The notes under the pieces: model-generated
Told to the model about the DNA's origin: nothing
Seen by the model: the letters and a program-made list of their open reading frames with translations, nothing else
Database searches by the model: none
Program-made: the position numbers and the translations under genes
Part shown: one piece after another, positions 7,368 to 16,482 of the stretch
How the letters are laid out: the number at the start of each line of letters is the position of its first letter
How positions within the stretch are numbered: position 1 is the stretch's first letter
From: Silicimonas sp.
Lineage (GTDB): Bacteria > Pseudomonadota > Alphaproteobacteria > Rhodobacterales > Rhodobacteraceae
Assembly (NCBI GenBank): GCA_022826205.1
Contig: JAJDVJ010000190.1
Coordinates: forward strand, 1-62,156
Direction: 5' to 3'
DNA length: 62,156 bases

Positions 7368-8180
7368 TCAAGCGTGACGGTCCGGCAAAGCCGCAGCCGC
7401 GCGCAGCAGACGCGCTCGCCCCGGTGGAATGGAGTCCACCTCCAGCCCGGTGAAGACGTGAAGCGTGTTCAGGTCCCGGTCGATGACCGCATGATCGCTG
7501 ACCCAACCACCCATGGACAGGTAGCTTCTGAGCAGGGGCGGCATCGTGCGCAGCGCCCGGCGCCGGTCCGGCTTTTGCCGAAGCCGCTGCGCGAACCTGA
7601 ACACGTTCGGCGCCTTGATCCTGGGAAGCCAGCGTTGCGGCGCAAGATGCCTTTCATTCAGCATGGCAAATGCATCGCTGTAGATCCCCGCATCGGTTCC
7701 GTGAAACGACGAACAGCCGAAGAGCAGCTTGATCCCTTCGCGGTCAACAAACGCGGCCAGGGCGCTCCATGCCGCGCGCAGGATGCCGGGATCGCGTTCG
7801 TTCGGCGCGACGCAGAACCGGCCCATCTCGACCATCGGTCGCCGGTACCGCGACAATCCCTTCAGCCCGTAGTGCTGAGCCGAATAGCTCTTGCCGATTT
7901 CGGCCCCGCAGCCGAGCCGCAGCAACCGAAACGTGGCAACGACCCGGTCGCTGCCAACCTCCGCGACAAGAACCTGCTGGCAAATGTCGTCAAACGAATC
8001 CGCGTCAAGCCCGTCAGGACGGTCCATGGCATCCCTGCACGCAATGAAGGCCCAATACCGAAGCCGCTGTGCAGCCTCGATGTCCTCGGGCGCAGCCGCG
8101 AATCGGGCCCTGTACGTTGCGCGCACCGTATTGTCCCCTTGGTGAATCCGGTCCGCCGACTTAAGTTTCGCATGGGCCAT
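7368..8180 (-). CDS. olsB: L-ornithine N-alpha-acyltransferase (ornithine lipid synthesis)
   Basis: A 270-residue GNAT-like enzyme. The run from RLRYWAF through the Asp-rich D-x-D-x-F-D-D-I segment, the MGRFCV motif and the LLFGCSSFHG segment match the OlsB family, which transfers a 3-hydroxyacyl chain from acyl-ACP to ornithine. That is the first step of making the phosphorus-free ornithine lipids of many alphaproteobacterial membranes. No olsA partner is adjacent, as is often the case. The start at 8180 (MAHAKL) follows GGGGCA; a longer frame from 8207 is less likely. It is divergent from msrB with 44 bases between them. Confidence 0.85.
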   Translation of the reverse strand: MAHAKLKSADRIHQGDNTVRATYRARFAAAPEDIEAAQRLRYWAFIACRDAMDRPDGLDADSFDDICQQVLVAEVGSDRVVATFRLLRLGCGAEIGKSYSAQHYGLKGLSRYRRPMVEMGRFCVAPNERDPGILRAAWSALAAFVDREGIKLLFGCSSFHGTDAGIYSDAFAMLNERHLAPQRWLPRIKAPNVFRFAQRLRQKPDRRRALRTMPPLLRSYLSMGGWVSDHAVIDRDLNTLHVFTGLEVDSIPPGRARLLRAAAALPDRHA

Positions 8181-8224
8181 GGTGCCCCGCAACTGTGACA
8201 GTAGCACGACAAAGGGGAATCCAA

Positions 8225-8650
8225 GTGGAGAAGATCGTCAAGACAGATGAAGAGTGGCGCAACCAATTGGCCGGGCTGGCCTTCGACGTTCTCAGAAAAC
8301 ACCGAACCGAACGCGCCTTCACGCATGACAATTTCCCGAAGGAACCGGGCGTCTTCTCGTGCAAAGGTTGCGGATCACGCCTTTTTGACCAAGCCCACAA
8401 GTTTGACAGCGGCACTGGATGGCCGTCCTTCTACCAGCCGATTGACGACGACATGATTGGCGAGAGCGAGGATCGCAGTTTCTTCATGCGAAGGACCGAG
8501 GTGCACTGCTCACGTTGCGACGGGCATCTGGGACACGTGTTCCCCGACGGTCCGAAGCCGACAGGTCTTCGTTACTGCATCAATGGCGTTGCGCTCAACT
8601 TCCAACCCGAAACGGCAGGCAAGCCTGAGTCTGAATCAACATCCACTTGA
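8225..8650 (+). CDS. msrB: Peptide-methionine (R)-S-oxide reductase MsrB
   Basis: A 141-residue MsrB. It has the two zinc-binding Cys pairs (CKGCGS and CSRCDGHLGHVF), the substrate-binding TGWPSF motif and the catalytic Cys in RYCINGVALNF. The enzyme reduces methionine-R-sulfoxide in oxidised proteins. The GTG start is preferred because AAGGGGA lies just upstream; the longer ATG frame at 8195 would run into the divergent olsB leader. Length and motif order are normal, and no signal peptide is seen, so it should act in the cytoplasm. Confidence 0.93.
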   Translation: MEKIVKTDEEWRNQLAGLAFDVLRKHRTERAFTHDNFPKEPGVFSCKGCGSRLFDQAHKFDSGTGWPSFYQPIDDDMIGESEDRSFFMRRTEVHCSRCDGHLGHVFPDGPKPTGLRYCINGVALNFQPETAGKPESESTST

Positions 8651-8756
8651 CGAAAGGCAATGGCACAACTTGGCAGCGATCGGCTCTTGCTGGATTTCTT
8701 GGCGAGCGCCTCGGGCCCGCACTGGATGAAATCTGGGGCCGGCATTTCGGAAAGAC

Positions 8757-9221
8757 CTAGTTCTCGTCGAATAGCGCACTCGCATCGAAATTGCCGAAGT
8801 TCGAGAAGAGCTGACGCAAGAAGCTGATTCCCTGCGTGTTCGAATCCGTGACCCGGCGCTCGAGTGCAACGACACGACCATCCTTCAGCCCGAAGCGTTC
8901 AACATTCTCGACAACACCGTTGTCGGCAAACGAAACCGCCAGAACTTCGCGGTTTGACTCGACAGGTGCGTACCAGAGACGGCGTTCGTAGTCAGATCTG
9001 ACATAATACCAGCCACTGTCGTCGATAATCCCTTCCACGCCAGGGCGACCAAGGATGCGGGCGGCCGTCACCTTCGTGTCGATTCCGACCTGGACTTCCT
9101 CGACGAGTTCGGCCTCCGGAACATAGCCATGACTGTCTTCCAGGCTTGAACAGGCAGGCACAAGCAAAATGGCGAGAAGCAGGGCTCCTGCCCCCAAGAA
9201 CGTCCCACGCGAATCCTTCAT
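8757..9221 (-). CDS. bamE: Outer membrane protein assembly lipoprotein BamE (SmpA/OmlA)
   Basis: A 154-residue lipoprotein with a signal peptide ending in a lipobox-like VPAC. A SmpA/OmlA fold follows: G-Y-V-P-E, then VQVGIDTKVTAARILGRP, then a beta region with GWYYVRSDYE. BamE is the small lipoprotein of the BAM complex that inserts outer-membrane barrels. The ATG at 9221 has AGAGGTG upstream. The gene is divergent from the DUF177 gene, the normal neighbour in Rhodobacterales, and that context supports the call. The C-terminal LRQLFSNFGNFDASALF tail resembles other alphaproteobacterial members. Confidence 0.88.
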   Translation of the reverse strand: MKDSRGTFLGAGALLLAILLVPACSSLEDSHGYVPEAELVEEVQVGIDTKVTAARILGRPGVEGIIDDSGWYYVRSDYERRLWYAPVESNREVLAVSFADNGVVENVERFGLKDGRVVALERRVTDSNTQGISFLRQLFSNFGNFDASALFDEN

Positions 9222-9300
9222 TGCGCCCACCTCTTGCTAAATCCGCGACCTCCGCCTAGTCGGCATATCCACAGAAGATCGCAGGTTCAAGGAATTGCTC

Positions 9301-9852
9301 GTGGCAACCGGTGCAGGCAGTCATATCATCAAGTGCCAGTCTGTCAGAGAGAGGATTTCGTTCTCGCTTGAGCCGGATGCAGACGCTCGGGCCGAACTCG
9401 CGCAGACGCTCGGCATCAAGGGCTTGCGAAAGCTGAAGCTCGAGGGTCATCTCTCGCCTGACGGAATCCAGGACCTGAAGCTCGACGCCAGGCTGGGCGC
9501 CACGGTCCAACAGGACTGCGTTGCCACGGGCAACCCAGTGACCACTCGCATCGACGAGCAGGTGACCCGTCTCTACGTGCATGACCTGCCGGTGCCAGAG
9601 GGTGACGAAGTCGAGATGCCTGCTGACGAAAACGCCGACCGCTTGCCGACCACCCTGGATCTCGAGGAAGTCCTGGCCGAAGCCCTCGCGCTGGCCCTTC
9701 CACCGTGGCCGAGGGCCAAGGGGGTCGATCCTGTCAGCGTCTCGGTTTCCGAGCCCGGAAAATCCCCGATGACAGATGAGGAGACCCGTCCGTTCGCAGT
9801 TCTGAAGTCGCTGCAGGAAAAGGCGCCCGGCGCCAGCAAGAACCGACGGTGA
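9301..9852 (+). CDS. yceD: DUF177/YceD family protein (large-subunit rRNA accumulation)
   Basis: A 183-residue DUF177 protein with the family's core L-x-A-R-L-G-A-T-V-x-Q-D-C-V followed by PVTTRIDEQVTRLYV and a C-terminal PFAVLKSLQ. Members lie directly before rpmF across bacteria, as here, and E. coli YceD is linked to 23S rRNA accumulation. The GTG at 9301 follows AAGGA with about nine bases of spacing; a TTG at 9295 is also in frame. It probably shares regulation with the fatty-acid/phospholipid genes downstream. Confidence 0.88.
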   Translation: MATGAGSHIIKCQSVRERISFSLEPDADARAELAQTLGIKGLRKLKLEGHLSPDGIQDLKLDARLGATVQQDCVATGNPVTTRIDEQVTRLYVHDLPVPEGDEVEMPADENADRLPTTLDLEEVLAEALALALPPWPRAKGVDPVSVSVSEPGKSPMTDEETRPFAVLKSLQEKAPGASKNRR

Positions 9853-9860
9853 ATTCGTTC

Positions 9861-9888
9861 TTGCCCTTGGATGAAATCGCGCTATGTT
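9861..9888 (+). promoter_or_regulatory. Candidate sigma-70-type promoter for rpmF
   Basis: TTGCCC and TATGTT hexamers separated by 16 bases lie in the 146-base gap between the DUF177 gene and rpmF. The match is partial and unproven. Its position would give rpmF a leader of about 100 bases and allow expression independent of the gene before it. Confidence 0.3.
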
Positions 9889-9998
9889 CCCGCCTCCGCA
9901 CGAAGGACAATGGATTGGACAATAAGCGTGCCAGCGCGTAAGACCGCTTGGACCCTGAACGGGTCAGGCACTTCCAAACTGAACCGAGGATCTAGGAA

Positions 9999-10205
9999 AT
10001 GGCCGTCCCGCAGAACAAGATTACTCCGTCTCGCCGCAACAAGCGCCGCGCCCATGACGCGCTGATCGCTTCGAATCCAGGCGAATGTCCCAACTGCGGC
10101 GAATTGAAACGCCCGCACCATGTCTGCGCCGCCTGCGGCCAATACGACGGTCGCGAAGTTGTTGCCCAGATCGAGGAATTCGACTTGGATGAGGACGCAG
10201 CCTGA
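9999..10205 (+). CDS. rpmF: Large ribosomal subunit protein bL32
   Basis: A 68-residue L32. It has the conserved [20 protein letters not shown]-terminus and two zinc-type Cys pairs (CPNCGE and CAACG), and ends in the acidic tail common in alphaproteobacteria. It is part of the 50S subunit. A TAGGAA element precedes the ATG. It stands between yceD and plsX in the conserved rpmF-plsX-fabH order. Confidence 0.97.
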   Translation: MAVPQNKITPSRRNKRRAHDALIASNPGECPNCGELKRPHHVCAACGQYDGREVVAQIEEFDLDEDAA

Positions 10206-10228
10206 ACCCGACCTCCAATACCCTTGGG

Positions 10229-11362
10229 ATGACGAATATCCCCGATCAATCCAGCGGCGCGAACAAGCGCATAACGATTTCCGTTGACGCCATGGGAGGC
10301 GACCGGGGACCGGCCGCCGTCGTTGCCGGCATCGCCAGGGCCGCACAAAAGAACCCCCACTTCGAATTCCTGCTCTTTGGCCCCGAACCAGAGCTGCGCA
10401 AACTGGTCCGCAGGCGAAGCAGGCTGGGCCAGAAACGAAAGTTGATGGACTGCTGCAAAATTCGTCACGTCGAAGAGGTCGTCAGCATGGAGGACAAGCC
10501 GAGCCAAGTGCTGCGCAATGGCAAGGGAACTTCCATGTGGGCGGCGGTAGAGGCCGTCAGGGGCGGCGAGGCCGATGCTGTGGTGTCCTGTGGAAACACT
10601 GGCGCGTTGATGTTGGTCTCCATGATCAGGCTGAAGAAGCTTCCCGGCGTTGACCGACCTGCAATCGCCTGCCTCTGGCCGTCAAGGAGTCCGGGCGGTT
10701 TCAACGTCTTGCTTGACGTCGGCGCCGACATACGGGCTGACGCCAGGAATCTTCTTCAATACGCGCTCATGGGCGCATCCTACGCGCGAAACGGCCTGGA
10801 ACTGTCGCGGCCACGCATCGGCCTCATGAACGTCGGCACGGAAGAGAACAAGGGCCACACAGAGATTCGCGAGGCCCACGACCTGATCACGTCAGCTGCC
10901 GACGACGCAAATTTCGAATTTGTCGGCTTTGTCGAGGGCGGCGACATTCCGTCTGGCCGCGTCGACGTGATTGTGACGGACGGGTTTACCGGCAATATCG
11001 CGCTGAAAACCGGGGAAGGCACGGCATTGCTTATCCGCGAATTCCTGCGCGAAGCCTTTCGCGCCACACCGCTCTCAAGGATTGCAGCGCTGCTGGCGGT
11101 GACGTCGCTTCGCCGCCTTTCAAAGCGAATTGATCCCAGGCGCGTGAATGGTGGCGTGTTCCTTGGCCTCAACGGCACCGTTGTCAAGAGTCATGGGTCA
11201 GCCGACGCAGTCGGCGTTGCGTCCGCCATTGGGCTTGCATGTCGTCTGGCGGAAAGCCGGTTCAACGAACGCCTCGCGGCGCGGGTTGCATCCTTCAACC
11301 CCGGCGGGCAGGATGAATGTGGGGGAACCGCCGAAGCGGCTGGCAAAGAACGGGAACGATGA
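10229..11362 (+). CDS. plsX: Phosphate acyltransferase PlsX
   Basis: A 377-residue PlsX beginning with the family signature ISVDAMGGDRGP. It continues with CGNTGALM, the DVGAD segment and VTDGFTGNIALK. It converts acyl-ACP to acyl-phosphate at the membrane, the first step of PlsX/PlsY phosphatidic acid synthesis. The stop overlaps the fabH start as ATGA, so the two are translationally coupled, tying phospholipid to fatty-acid initiation. The C-terminal 25 residues are variable and charged, as in relatives. Confidence 0.96.
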   Translation: MTNIPDQSSGANKRITISVDAMGGDRGPAAVVAGIARAAQKNPHFEFLLFGPEPELRKLVRRRSRLGQKRKLMDCCKIRHVEEVVSMEDKPSQVLRNGKGTSMWAAVEAVRGGEADAVVSCGNTGALMLVSMIRLKKLPGVDRPAIACLWPSRSPGGFNVLLDVGADIRADARNLLQYALMGASYARNGLELSRPRIGLMNVGTEENKGHTEIREAHDLITSAADDANFEFVGFVEGGDIPSGRVDVIVTDGFTGNIALKTGEGTALLIREFLREAFRATPLSRIAALLAVTSLRRLSKRIDPRRVNGGVFLGLNGTVVKSHGSADAVGVASAIGLACRLAESRFNERLAARVASFNPGGQDECGGTAEAAGKERER

Positions 11363-12330
11363 CGACACGCGCGGTGGTGCAAGGCGTCGGGCACTATCTG
11401 CCCGAACGGGTGATTCCGAATTCCTGGTTCGAGAACAAGCTCGACACGTCGGATGAATGGATTAGGGCACGAACGGGAATCGAATCCCGCCACTTTGCCG
11501 CCGAAGGCGAAGCTGTCTCCGAGCTTGCAACCAAGGCCGCGTTATCGGCGCTAGCTTCGGCGGGCTGCGCAGCAGACGACATCGACGCAGTGATCGTTGC
11601 GACGTCGACACCGGACCTGACGTTTCCGTCGGCGGCAACGATAGTGCAGGGAAAACTCGGCATGACTCGAGGATTCGCCTTCGACGTGCAGGCCGTCTGT
11701 GCGGGATTTGTCTTCGGGCTGTCCCAAGCCAACGCGTTGATCGTCTCGGGCCAGGCTCGTCGCATTCTCGTGATCGGCGCAGAAACCTTCAGCAGCATTC
11801 TTGACTGGAGCGACCGCACGACCTGCGTGCTGTTCGGTGACGGTGCTGGGGCGGTCCTGCTTGAGGTCGCCGAGTGTGAGGGGTCTAACGCTGATCGCGG
11901 AATCCTTGCGACGGACCTTCATTCCGACGGGCGTTATCGCGACATTCTTTATGTTGACGGCGGCGTGTCGACGCAGGAGATCGGGCATCTGCGCATGCAA
12001 GGCCGGGAAGTGTTCCGGCACGCTGTGGAAAAGCTGGCACGGACGGCGCAAGCCTCGCTGGACAGTCTCAAGCTCACGGGTGCTGACGTGGACTGGCTGG
12101 TTCCGCACCAGGCGAACCTGAGAATCATCAAGTCAACCGCTCAGAAGCTCGGTCTCGGGCTGGAGCGGGTCGTGCTTACAGTGCAGGAACACGGAAACAC
12201 TTCGGCGGCCTCGATTCCCCTCGCGCTGTCGGTCGGGGTCGAGCGCGGCCAGATCAAGCCCGGCGACCTGCTTCTTACCGAGGCGATCGGCGGCGGCTTG
12301 GCCTGGGGATCCGTCATTCTGCGCTGGTAG
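11359..12330 (+). CDS. fabH: Beta-ketoacyl-ACP synthase III
   Basis: A 323-residue FabH that starts the fatty-acid cycle by condensing acetyl-CoA with malonyl-ACP. The catalytic Cys lies in VQAVCAGF, the active-site His in VPHQANLRI and the Asn in EHGNTSAAS; DTSDEWIRARTGI is the usual N-terminal motif. The ATG overlaps the plsX stop. Longer in-frame starts inside plsX are not needed. Length and all catalytic residues are normal. Confidence 0.96.
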   Translation: MTTRAVVQGVGHYLPERVIPNSWFENKLDTSDEWIRARTGIESRHFAAEGEAVSELATKAALSALASAGCAADDIDAVIVATSTPDLTFPSAATIVQGKLGMTRGFAFDVQAVCAGFVFGLSQANALIVSGQARRILVIGAETFSSILDWSDRTTCVLFGDGAGAVLLEVAECEGSNADRGILATDLHSDGRYRDILYVDGGVSTQEIGHLRMQGREVFRHAVEKLARTAQASLDSLKLTGADVDWLVPHQANLRIIKSTAQKLGLGLERVVLTVQEHGNTSAASIPLALSVGVERGQIKPGDLLLTEAIGGGLAWGSVILRW

Positions 12331-12427
12331 TCTGGACCAGTCCGCTTTTGGGGCGTCCCGTTATTGACTCGGCTACTCTCCCCGCCCATTCTGCCGCCAC
12401 AAAACAAATTCGTACAGGGGGGAATTT

Positions 12428-12730
12428 ATGGGCGAACAGACATTGACACGGATGGACCTCAGGGATGCCGTCTACCACGAAGTCGGTCTCAGCCGCAACG
12501 AATCTGCTCAGTTGGTTGAAAGCGTCATTGAACACATTTCGGACACGCTCGCCAGAGGTGAACAGGTGAAAGTCTCTTCCTTCGGGACATTCTCCATCCG
12601 GGAAAAGGGGCAACGTGTTGGCCGCAATCCCAAGACCGGCGAAGAGGTGCCGATCCATCCACGCAAAGTTCTTACATTTCGTCCCTCTCATCTGATGAAA
12701 GAGCGAGTAGCTGCCGGCAACAAGGCTTGA
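12428..12730 (+). CDS. ihfA: Integration host factor subunit alpha
   Basis: A 100-residue HU/IHF protein with [18 protein letters not shown], the [21 protein letters not shown] arm region containing the DNA-intercalating Pro, and ending in [15 protein letters not shown]-alpha pairs with IHF-beta (encoded elsewhere) to bend DNA. A strong G-rich ribosome binding site (GGGGGGAA) precedes the ATG. The position after fabH and before a MerR gene is standard in alphaproteobacteria. Confidence 0.95.
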   Translation: MGEQTLTRMDLRDAVYHEVGLSRNESAQLVESVIEHISDTLARGEQVKVSSFGTFSIREKGQRVGRNPKTGEEVPIHPRKVLTFRPSHLMKERVAAGNKA

Positions 12731-12736
12731 TCCACG

Positions 12737-13486
12737 GTGCAAAAGTCCCGCGAGGCGTTCCGAACCATTTCTGAAGTAGCTGACTGGCTGGATGTGCCCG
12801 CACACGTCCTTCGCTTCTGGGAAACACGGTTTGCGCAAATCAAGCCGACAAAACGTGCCGGTGGACGCCGCTACTATCGTCCTGCCGACATGCTGGTCAT
12901 TGGAGGGATAAAGACGCTTTTGCGTGACAAGGGCATGACGATTCGCGGGGTGCAGAAGCTGCTCCGGGAACAGGGAGTGAACCACGTCTCCTCCTTCTCG
13001 ATTCCGCTAGATGCAGGACCGTCGGAACGGGAAGCCCAGGACCAAATCGAGTCCGTTGCAAAGGACGTGCGACAGATTCCCTCCCCCTCCGCACCCGACA
13101 AGACCGAAGAGGGCGTCGGACTCACCGAGACCGTTGCCGACATGACAAGGAACCTGCCCCAAGGGGATGCTGGTTCGGCAGAAGTCCGATCGGCGGATGC
13201 CGAAACGGCAACTGACAGGGAAGACTCCGACGAGCCGGCATCGGAAGCCACAGAACAGGCAGATGCAGGGTTGCAACGCGTACATGAAGCCGACCTCGAG
13301 AGCGATCCATCCGATGCCGCTGAATCCGATCCCGAGGACGATGCGGAGGAATTTGCTCGGGGGCCAGGCATTGCTGCACGCGTGATTCTGGCCGACCCGG
13401 CCAGGTTGAAGGCGCATCGCGGCGAGCTGTTGAAGGTTTCTGAACGACTAAGGGCACAGTCAATGCGCAGGTCCGGGAATACGTGA
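12737..13486 (+). CDS. MerR family transcriptional regulator
   Basis: A 249-residue protein. Residues 8-75 form a MerR winged helix: [11 protein letters not shown], then VLRFWETRF and the wing GGRRYYRP. The remaining roughly 150 residues are an acidic, Ala/Ser/Glu-rich low-complexity tail without a recognisable effector domain. A final alpha-helical piece ([15 protein letters not shown]) closes it. It starts with GTG seven bases after ihfA and is surely co-transcribed. This ihfA-linked MerR gene is widespread in alphaproteobacteria, but its targets are not known to me. Confidence 0.88.
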   Translation: MQKSREAFRTISEVADWLDVPAHVLRFWETRFAQIKPTKRAGGRRYYRPADMLVIGGIKTLLRDKGMTIRGVQKLLREQGVNHVSSFSIPLDAGPSEREAQDQIESVAKDVRQIPSPSAPDKTEEGVGLTETVADMTRNLPQGDAGSAEVRSADAETATDREDSDEPASEATEQADAGLQRVHEADLESDPSDAAESDPEDDAEEFARGPGIAARVILADPARLKAHRGELLKVSERLRAQSMRRSGNT

Positions 13487-13543
13487 CATGCTGCCGGATC
13501 AACTATTGCCACGGGTCCTCTTTTGCGACAGAAGGCCGAAAGT

Positions 13544-13621
13544 CGGGCTATGGCGCAGCTTGGTTAGCGCGTCCGTCTGGGGGACGGAAGGTCGCAGGTT
13601 CAAATCCTGCTAGCCCGACCA
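13544..13621 (+). tRNA. tRNA-Pro (GGG)
   Basis: A full cloverleaf can be drawn: acceptor CGGGCTA/TAGCCCG, D-stem GCGC/GCGC, anticodon stem TCCGT/ACGGA with loop CTGGGGG (anticodon GGG at 13579-13581), T-stem GCAGG/CCTGC with loop TTCAAAT, discriminator A and an encoded CCA. It reads proline codons CCC and CCU. Placement after ihfA-merR is typical of Rhodobacterales. Confidence 0.97.
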
Positions 13622-13791
13622 TCACCTGAAAGTCCCGGGCAGCCGATGACGAGACCATCTTACCGGAAGAATTGCAAAGGCGGCAGGGTCAGTGCACTCC
13701 GTGACGCGGGACGTCGGGCCGCTCTTCGCGCCTGCCGACGCCATCGTGACGCCCCACACGTGAATTCGCCGGCCCTGCCGGAGTGCTGTCC

Positions 13792-14868
13792 GTGACCGGC
13801 GTTTTGCCTGACACCGAAATCCGGGTCATGATCGGGAACGGTTCGATAGACGCTGACGTGCAATTCGCGGACGCACAAGTACAGCCGGCGTCACTGGACC
13901 TTCGACTTGGGAAAGTGGCCTATCGTGTCCGCGCATCCTTCCTCGCAACCGGCGGTGCCGGCGTCGAGGATCGGCTGCAAAAGTTCGAAATGCATCGATT
14001 CGATCTCAGCGGCGGCTCGGTGCTCGAAAGGGGATGCGTCTATGTCGTGCCGTTGATGGAACGACTTGCCCTGCCCGAGACCGTTTCAGCGGTCGCGAAT
14101 GCGAAGAGCTCAACTGGCAGGCTTGACCTTCTGACCCGGACCATCACGGACGGCGCGACCGAGTTTGACCGCATCCCGGCGGGTTATCATGGACCGCTCT
14201 ACGCTGAGATCTGCCCGCGGTCATTCTCCGTCTTGGTCCGGCCAGGCATGCGGCTCAACCAGATTCGGTTCCGGGAAGGACACGTCGCTCTAGATGACGT
14301 CGCCCTTGCCGCACTCCACGATGAAGTCGGCCTGGTCTCCGGCAAGGCAATGATCTCCGAAGGTCTTGGATTCTCGGTCGACTTGCATCCAACTGATGGA
14401 ACGCTCGTTGGCTACCGCGCAAAGCCGCATGGCGGGGTGATCGACCTCGACAATGTCGCTGGATACGAGCCCGACGAATTCTGGGAAGAAATCCACACCG
14501 GCGAAGGGAGGATCATCCTGGATCCCGGAGCATTCTACATCCTGGTGAGCCGCGAGGCGGTGACCATTCCACCGACTCACGCTGCGGAAATGGCGCCTTA
14601 CTTAGCCATGGCCGGAGAGTTTCGCGTCCACTATGCGGGTTTCTTCGACCCGGGATTCGGCTGGGCCGAGGCGGGCGGCGCAGGCTCCCGAGGGGTATTG
14701 GAAGTGCGCTGCCACGAGGCACCGTTTGTTCTTGAGCATGGCCAGATTGTCGGGCGCCTTGTGTACGAAAGGATGTCGGAACGGCCTGCAGCGCTGTATG
14801 GAAGCGCGATTTCGTCGAACTACCAAGGTCAAGGGCTCAAGCTCTCGAAGCAGTTCCGGATGGGATGA
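13792..14868 (+). CDS. dcd: 2'-deoxycytidine 5'-triphosphate deaminase (long Dcd-like form)
   Basis: A 358-residue two-module dUTPase/dCTP-deaminase-fold protein, about twice the size of E. coli Dcd, as in an alphaproteobacterial form. The N-terminal module has QPASLDLRLG and the nucleotide-binding NAKSSTGRLDLLTR. The C-terminal module repeats the fold with FRVHYAGFFDPGFGW and LEVRCHEAPF. It should deaminate dCTP to dUTP for thymidylate supply. The GTG at 13792 has CCGGAG eight bases upstream; a GTG at 13783 is also in frame. It follows the tRNA on the same strand. Confidence 0.85.
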   Translation: MTGVLPDTEIRVMIGNGSIDADVQFADAQVQPASLDLRLGKVAYRVRASFLATGGAGVEDRLQKFEMHRFDLSGGSVLERGCVYVVPLMERLALPETVSAVANAKSSTGRLDLLTRTITDGATEFDRIPAGYHGPLYAEICPRSFSVLVRPGMRLNQIRFREGHVALDDVALAALHDEVGLVSGKAMISEGLGFSVDLHPTDGTLVGYRAKPHGGVIDLDNVAGYEPDEFWEEIHTGEGRIILDPGAFYILVSREAVTIPPTHAAEMAPYLAMAGEFRVHYAGFFDPGFGWAEAGGAGSRGVLEVRCHEAPFVLEHGQIVGRLVYERMSERPAALYGSAISSNYQGQGLKLSKQFRMG

Positions 14869-15548
14869 ACAAGCCGCCCAATCTCGGAACCTGCCAGAAT
14901 TTCAAAGTCTGAAGGCATGTGACCAAGAAACTGATCGCAATTGACCGACAATCTGGCAAGACTTGTCCAACTTACACCGCGCATGGCGAATCCCGCCGCA
15001 CCTAGCGCCTGCGAGGCGCGCCTCCGGCATCCCTCAACCAGTGCCACTGAGGTTCGGCCACTGTTCCGTGGCCGCGGCCCGTGCCATGTGCGAGCCCCAG
15101 TGACCAGTCGCCCTCTTCGCCGGCCTCCGGAAGGCCGGGGAAGGCCTCCGGGCCGACCTGGGCATAAACGCTCCTGGAGAACGCGCCGCCGAGGCAGCCG
15201 CCGACCGTCGCCGACCAGTTCCGCCGCGTTTCCAGCCCCCGGACACCCACGAGACACTCAGGCCCACGCCCCAGCTTTCGGACGCCCCATCCTCGTGCAG
15301 CGCCAGCGTCAAACCCTCGAAGGACATCGAGAGGTCGCGCGCGGGATCGGACAGGCCGAGCCCACCGCCGACCTCCAGCGCGTGGCCGTTCTCGGCGTCG
15401 CCCTCGTCATGGCGCAGCTCGATCTCGAGGCTCGGGCGCAGCGCGACGTCCGAGCCCGGAAGGACCGCTGCGGTCGACGGAGACGGCCCCGATCTCCACC
15501 CGCCATCGCGAGGTGGACACGGGACGGTGCAAGTATTAGTGTGGCCGG
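14869..15548. other. Gene-poor stretch holding the barrel remnant
   Basis: Apart from the decayed minus-strand barrel no gene is supported. A long plus-strand frame (14941-15666) crosses it but is Arg/Pro/Ala-rich and antiparallel to the barrel remnant, so it is treated as a shadow. Confidence 0.4.
15034..15475 (-). pseudogene. Remnant of an autotransporter-like outer-membrane beta barrel
   Basis: Reading downward from about 15475, one minus-strand frame gives alternating barrel-like strands: LRPSLEIELRHDEGDAENG, then a Gly-rich LEVGGGLGLSDPARDLS and ESWGVGLSVSW. This matches the repeated style of alphaproteobacterial autotransporter or other large barrel proteins. There is no upstream passenger and no start, and below about 15240 the frame turns to Arg/Pro-rich nonsense, so only a fragment survives. 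The identification is by style of sequence. Confidence 0.45.
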
Positions 15549-15713
15549 ATGCTCAGGATCCTCGCCCATGTCGCAGCGATCGTCGCACTTTGGCTCGTGT
15601 TTTCGTTCGCGCTGTTCCTCGGGCTCCAGGTGGATACTCTCTATGGCAACATTGGGATCGGTTTGACGGTCGTGCTCGCGGCGGCCTACGTCTACTTCGG
15701 GTGGCTTCGGTAA
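15549..15713 (+). CDS. Small two-helix membrane protein (54 residues)
   Basis: An ATG-to-TAA frame of 54 codons with strongly protein-like composition. Helix 1 covers about residues 3-26 (HVAAIVALWLVFSFALFLGL). A short polar turn, Q-V-D-T-L-Y-G-N, follows, and helix 2 spans about 34-50 (IGLTVVLAAAYVYFGW). No ribosome binding site is convincing. It resembles the many uncharacterised small inner-membrane proteins; no family was recognised. It starts just beyond the decayed barrel and reads away from it. Confidence 0.5.
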   Translation: MLRILAHVAAIVALWLVFSFALFLGLQVDTLYGNIGIGLTVVLAAAYVYFGWLR

Positions 15714-16482
15714 GGCGCTTCTTGGCGTTGCCGCCGACTTGCCGCCGCGGCGCGCACTCCGGTCTCTTCCTCAGGCGCGGTCGACGAGCAGCACGGTGAC
15801 CCCCGCAATGCCAGCATCCTTCAGGGCTGCACCGCTCGACCTCCACTCGTCGACGTGCTTGAGAAAGGCCCAAGTGCGGGTGCAGGAAACCATGGGTCCC
15901 AGGACGAAACTTGAGACATTGTCCTGTCTCAGTTGAGTCACCGTCACCGAGACAAGTCCCTTGATCGGCTTCCTGCAAGTCTGTTGAGGGACACCGATCC
16001 CAGACCCTCGGACAGTGCGAGCGGAATCGACCGAATTCCCGTCAGAATATGCGTAGACTCTCATTGGTCTCCCAGCAGTGCATCCGCGCCGCATCCATGC
16101 CGACTTTGTCACCGCAGCGGTCGGGGTGCTCCGGAAACAACAGGCCGAAGCCGTTGAATTTTGGATCGCCATAAATTTTGGATTTTCAGTTGCCGCCAAC
16201 ACACACCTGGAGTGCTGAACGAATCCACTGCCCGGAATCCACAGCCCCACCAGACACGGGCCTGCTCCTTCGGTCCGGCTGACGTGGCTTTATCCGCTTG
16301 TGAAGTGCTCCTGTGCACCGGCATTACTCGCGGCTGATGCTCGACGGAGGAAGTTTGCGATGTTAGACGATGTCGCGTAGGATCGTCTGTTTCGTGCTGG
16401 AATCGATCTTGCTGCTACTGGCGCCTTGGTTGACGCACACACTCTGCCGTCGCGCAACATGTATAATGGAGGCTGAATTCGC
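15714..16482. other. Gene-poor stretch upstream of the outer-membrane protein gene
   Basis: No confident gene. A minus-strand frame (16250-15771) ends in a protein-like GIAGVTVLLVDRA, and another minus frame (about 16181-16042) contains NGFGLLFPEHPDRCGDK, so a frameshifted old gene is possible. I cannot name it. The last bases carry the GGAGG ribosome binding site of the downstream gene. Confidence 0.3.

Noticed and set aside
14941-15666. 241-codon plus-strand frame
   Set aside because: Arg/Pro/Ala-rich and antiparallel to the barrel remnant; no start signal or family motif.
16462-16467. Perfect TATAAT just upstream of the outer-membrane protein gene as its promoter
   Set aside because: It overlaps the GGAGG ribosome binding site, so a transcript starting from it would lack the site; no -35 element at suitable spacing.
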